Source: Nymphaea colorata (Eukaryota; Streptophyta; Magnoliopsida; Nymphaeales; Nymphaeaceae). From it: 34,704 nucleotides of DNA. The notes beneath the pieces were generated by a model that was not told where the DNA came from, ran no database searches, and saw only the letters and a program-made list of their open reading frames with translations. Numbering within the stretch: the stretch's first letter is position 1; each line of letters begins with the position of its first letter. The stretch is taken from the NCBI RefSeq assembly GCF_008831285.2, contig NW_022205110.1:1-34704 (forward strand). The letters are read 5' to 3'. The translations under genes were made by a program, and so were the position numbers. Of the stretch, positions 32,133 through 34,704 are shown in pieces.

Positions 32133-32285
32133 TCAGGATGCAACTTTTTTCTTGAGGAAGTAGAAGGTGCCAAGCCAGGCAATTCCAAAAGCGATTCCTC
32201 CCACCATTGGATTGACAGCGTTGTGTACGATCCTATTCCAAAGGTCCCTCCACTCGTCGTTGTGGTCACCTCTCCTCGGGTCCAT
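32133..32285 (-). CDS. Small single-pass membrane protein (50 residues)
   Basis: Frame from ATG 32285-32283 to TGA 32135-32133. The sequence has a charged N-terminal half (MDPRRGDHNDEWRDLWNRIV), one hydrophobic helix (GGIAFGIAWLGTFYFL) and a Lys-rich end. This is the shape of a small subunit of a respiratory-chain or other membrane complex, but the family was not recognised. It ends 34 bp from the stop of the convergent peptidase gene. Confidence 0.6.
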   Translation of the reverse strand: MDPRRGDHNDEWRDLWNRIVHNAVNPMVGGIAFGIAWLGTFYFLKKKVAS

Positions 32286-32423
32286 ATATTTTAATTATGA
32301 ATATTAATTATAATGCTTCGACTCGCCGGACTTATCACACGCACTCTCTACCATAATAAAAAAGTGATCAGGCTTGACCTGGTCAATAAAAATGGAGGGA
32401 GGGAGAAGAAAAAAGAAAGAAGA

Positions 32424-34575
32424 ATGAGGAGAGTGCCGCTGACTTAGCATATTAAACTCAGAGAGAAGAAGCAGGAAGAATAGGTCAGTCTTGGGATGTT
32501 GAAACGAAGCTTGGAATAGCAGGAGAGTGGTCCAACCAAGGAAGAGCAGGCAATTAACCATCTCATCAAGATTGAGACCAAGGCAGCAGCCCTCTTCAAA
32601 CTCCACAAGGCCAAACATTTCGCATTTACTCCCAGAAATCTAGTTAACCTACTCATGAAAGTGCTATAGCTTAGCAGATCAATCCCAAAGAGCAAGAGCC
32701 ATAGAAATTGGAAGGCCTGCTTTAGATTGTCTGCAGAAAGGTTAGCAAATTTTCACCTGAAGATATGATTCGCTTCTTGCATTCCCTCAAAAAGGTGAAG
32801 ATAATGACTGCTGACTTCTTGTTACTGTCTCCTCTCATTCGGTTCATACTCTAAGACGTAAAAATCGCCTCATTCAGTTTGCAGCTCGCACGAACTAAGG
32901 TGGAATTAAGGGATAAAACGATTTTGAATCCTTTTATGTGATTTCCCTAGATGCCAACATTAAGTTGCTGCATTCTTTGGAGCATTTGCACTTCCTAACC
33001 GGCAGCTTTTACGAGCCTACTATTGTGAACCTCATCAGGAGCAGCTCTTCTATTTTCATAGACTTGTAGCTAGAAGTGGGAAGGAAAAATTGCTTCACAA
33101 CAGCAGAGCTATCAACTGGTCCTTCTATATATCCTTCGTCAACTGGCAGGACTTTACAATATGCCTGTTGATGTGGTGACAGCATTCGTGAAGGCCTCAA
33201 CATGCAAAAGTATTAATATTTTGACGTAGACGAGCCTACCAGGGAAGCTACAATTACTTTTTTCAATCGAAGACATCATCCACAACCACCCATCACTTCG
33301 CAGCCATTGCAGAGGAGCAAATATCACCCAGCATGCTGACGTTTTCCATATTCACCTCTTCATTTACGAATTGATAGAAAAACCAATGAACTCATCAAGA
33401 TGAGGCCGCTTCATCTTCTACCCACGTCAAGTGCCTTAATGATTTTACCGAAGAAGAGATAAACGCACTCAAGTATGGAAACCTTAGGATGACAACTTTG
33501 GAAAGATTGTTAAAATTCACCATCAAAATCTATGAAAAGTTTTTCAGCAGTAACTATAGCAATTAAATCGAGAAGGAGAATATCTAAAAATGGGTGCAGG
33601 ATGGCGAGCAAAGTCCGAAGAGTATTTGGGGTAATTCCTGCTTATCTATCGTCAATTAGTCTCTCAAAAAATAGTGAGAAATGGAGCGATTTGAGCTCAT
33701 TGGTAATCTTTGTTTGCAAAACTTCACCTCCTTACTCCTCACACCCAACTGGTTTCCTGAGGATAGCTTTAGAGTAGCAGCCGCAAAACTGTAAGCCCAT
33801 CCTCGATATCTTCTTCGGTAGGGGTGAAAAGGCGGGGGAGGTGCGAAGATACAAAAAGAGCATATAAGTGGATGCATATGCAAAGCTATTCCCATACTGG
33901 AAGCTAATCGCAAGTATCGCAAACATTACAGTTGACGCTACTCCTAAGGTTGTTCCTCAAGTTTTTCTTCACCAGAATCGCAAATGCAGATGTGCAGCTC
34001 TGTGCAAGCCAGTTCGCAGACCGAATCGTAGCCAATGACATCAATTTCTTTTCCCTTCTCATCAAAAAGTACGTGAAGTTTTCAGAATTCAATCGGTCTC
34101 TCGGCAAAACCTTCTCTGAAAAGGTGCAAAGCCCATAGTTTAGGAGATAGCTTGACAACTGCAACACATTACTGGCAAATGAACGATAAGATAGGGGAAA
34201 ATTGAACGAGTTTTGGCAGTTAAAGACGATGATCCGGCTAAATATGAAGCGAGGACTTACTTCCTTCAAGTTTTTATTCCTTTTGTTGGAGGAAATCAGT
34301 CGAAAATCAGGAGGAGCAGAGGTGAACATCACCACAAGCACTCTTTTCAAAGAACTTCATTTCCACTTCGACGAAGAAATCAAATGCCTCCACTTCAAAG
34401 AACTCTTAACGTCTCAAATCTATAGTCTTGCTAACGAGATAATAGATATGCTTCAAAAAAGGGAGCATTAGACTAAAATTCCGAAATATACAAAATATCC
34501 CAGCATCCTGAATGCCAAGCCATCAAAAGTCAAGCCAAGCAGTTGTAATCTTCGCATGGATTGTCCCATGAATGA
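32424..34575 (+). CDS. Large helical protein, possibly a mitochondrial RNA-binding (FAST/RAP-like) protein, heavily frame broken
   Basis: The best start is ATG 32424 (MRRVPLTEHIKLREKKQ), a basic N-terminus that could target mitochondria. Coding character continues to about 34575 in changing frames, with UAR codons as Glu. Recognisable helical stretches are AFTPRNLVNLLMKVLELSRS, FSPEDMIRFLHSLKKVKIM, YQLVLLYILRQLAGLYNM, NLCLQNFTSLLLTPNWF and ASQFADRIVANDINFFSLL. Repeated helix pairs of this kind occur in FAST-kinase/RAP and heptatricopeptide proteins of organelles, but no RAP domain is certain. More than ten frame changes are needed, mostly single missing bases in A or T runs. Either the sequence is poor here or this is a subtelomeric pseudogene. 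The end is only about 40 bp from the telomere. Confidence 0.45.
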
Positions 34576-34615
34576 TTATTTGAGTGTATATTGCTGCATT
34601 TGTCGATAAAAAGCT

Positions 34616-34704
34616 GGGGTTGGGGTTGGGGTTGGGGTTGGGGTTGGGGTTGGGGTTGGGTTGGGGTTGGGGTTGGGGTTGGGGTTGGGGTTGGGGTTGG
34701 GGTT
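34616..34704. repeat. Right telomere, G4T2 repeats
   Basis: GGGGTT repeats run to the last base, complementary to the left tract. One unit at 34658-34662 is GGGTT, one G short, like the short unit in the left telomere. The repeats start directly after unique sequence, with no degenerate subtelomeric array. Confidence 0.97.

Noticed and set aside
395-34575. Standard ciliate code (UAR=Gln, as in Tetrahymena)
   Set aside because: Paralogue columns and catalytic or universally conserved sites support Glu; only one clear column (5332) favours Gln.
1-34704. tRNA or rRNA genes
   Set aside because: I looked for T-loop-like GGTTCGAATCC signatures and rRNA-like conserved blocks and saw none; a tRNAscan or Infernal run would be decisive.

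Overview
This window looks like one complete macronuclear chromosome of a ciliate. It begins with C4A2 telomeric repeats, ends with G4T2 repeats, and carries about 25 closely packed genes on both strands. UGA is the only stop codon used. UAA and UAG occur inside almost every gene. Where paralogues or well-known families can be compared, these two codons sit where Glu is found (GAA/GAG in a paralogue, the catalytic Glu of an alpha-amylase, the RVRDEIR Glu of dynein light chain p28, the YLE Glu of a KDEL-receptor-like protein). UAR=Glu is the code described for peritrich ciliates (Vorticella, Opisthonecta, Campanella and relatives), so a peritrich is the best guess. Fourteen introns that I could place are all exactly 20 nt long.

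Layout, left to right. 395-5649: three tandem, intron-free, 502-residue secreted MACPF proteins with a jacalin-like C-terminal domain. 5752-7875 (minus): a membrane-anchored leucine-rich-repeat protein. 8128-11457: two tandem paralogous six-finger zinc proteins. 11649-13199: a protein with the C-terminal zinc domain of the GATOR2 subunits Mios/WDR59. 13257-17604: a coiled-coil protein, a LIN54/tesmin-type CXC protein, a possible small gene and a multi-pass membrane protein with six introns. 17792-18835: a coiled-coil/MORN protein. 18874-20687 (minus): a pair of small secreted paralogues, one intact and one frame-broken. 20942-24034 (minus): an 88-residue protein, an RCC1-repeat protein and axonemal dynein light chain p28. 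24158-26285: an ERD2/KDEL-receptor-like protein and a NEK-type kinase. 26362-29272: two tandem secreted alpha-amylases. 29755-32285: an EF-hand protein, a secreted S28 serine carboxypeptidase and a 50-residue membrane peptide. 32424 to about 34575: a heavily frame-broken helical protein that ends just inside the right telomere.

The gene set is a mix of secreted digestive or attack proteins (MACPF-jacalin, amylases, S28 peptidase), cilium and cytoskeleton proteins (p28, MORN, NEK, EF-hand) and housekeeping or regulatory genes. There is no operon logic. Genes are separated by 33 to about 480 bp, and duplications are local and tandem.

A quality caution applies. From 1 to about 18.8 kb reading frames are clean, apart from one doubtful small gene. 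From 18.9 kb to the right end many genes need one extra base at several places, often in short homopolymers, and almost all as apparent one-base deletions. I read this as likely sequence error, but real decay cannot be excluded. Gene ends in that half are less certain.
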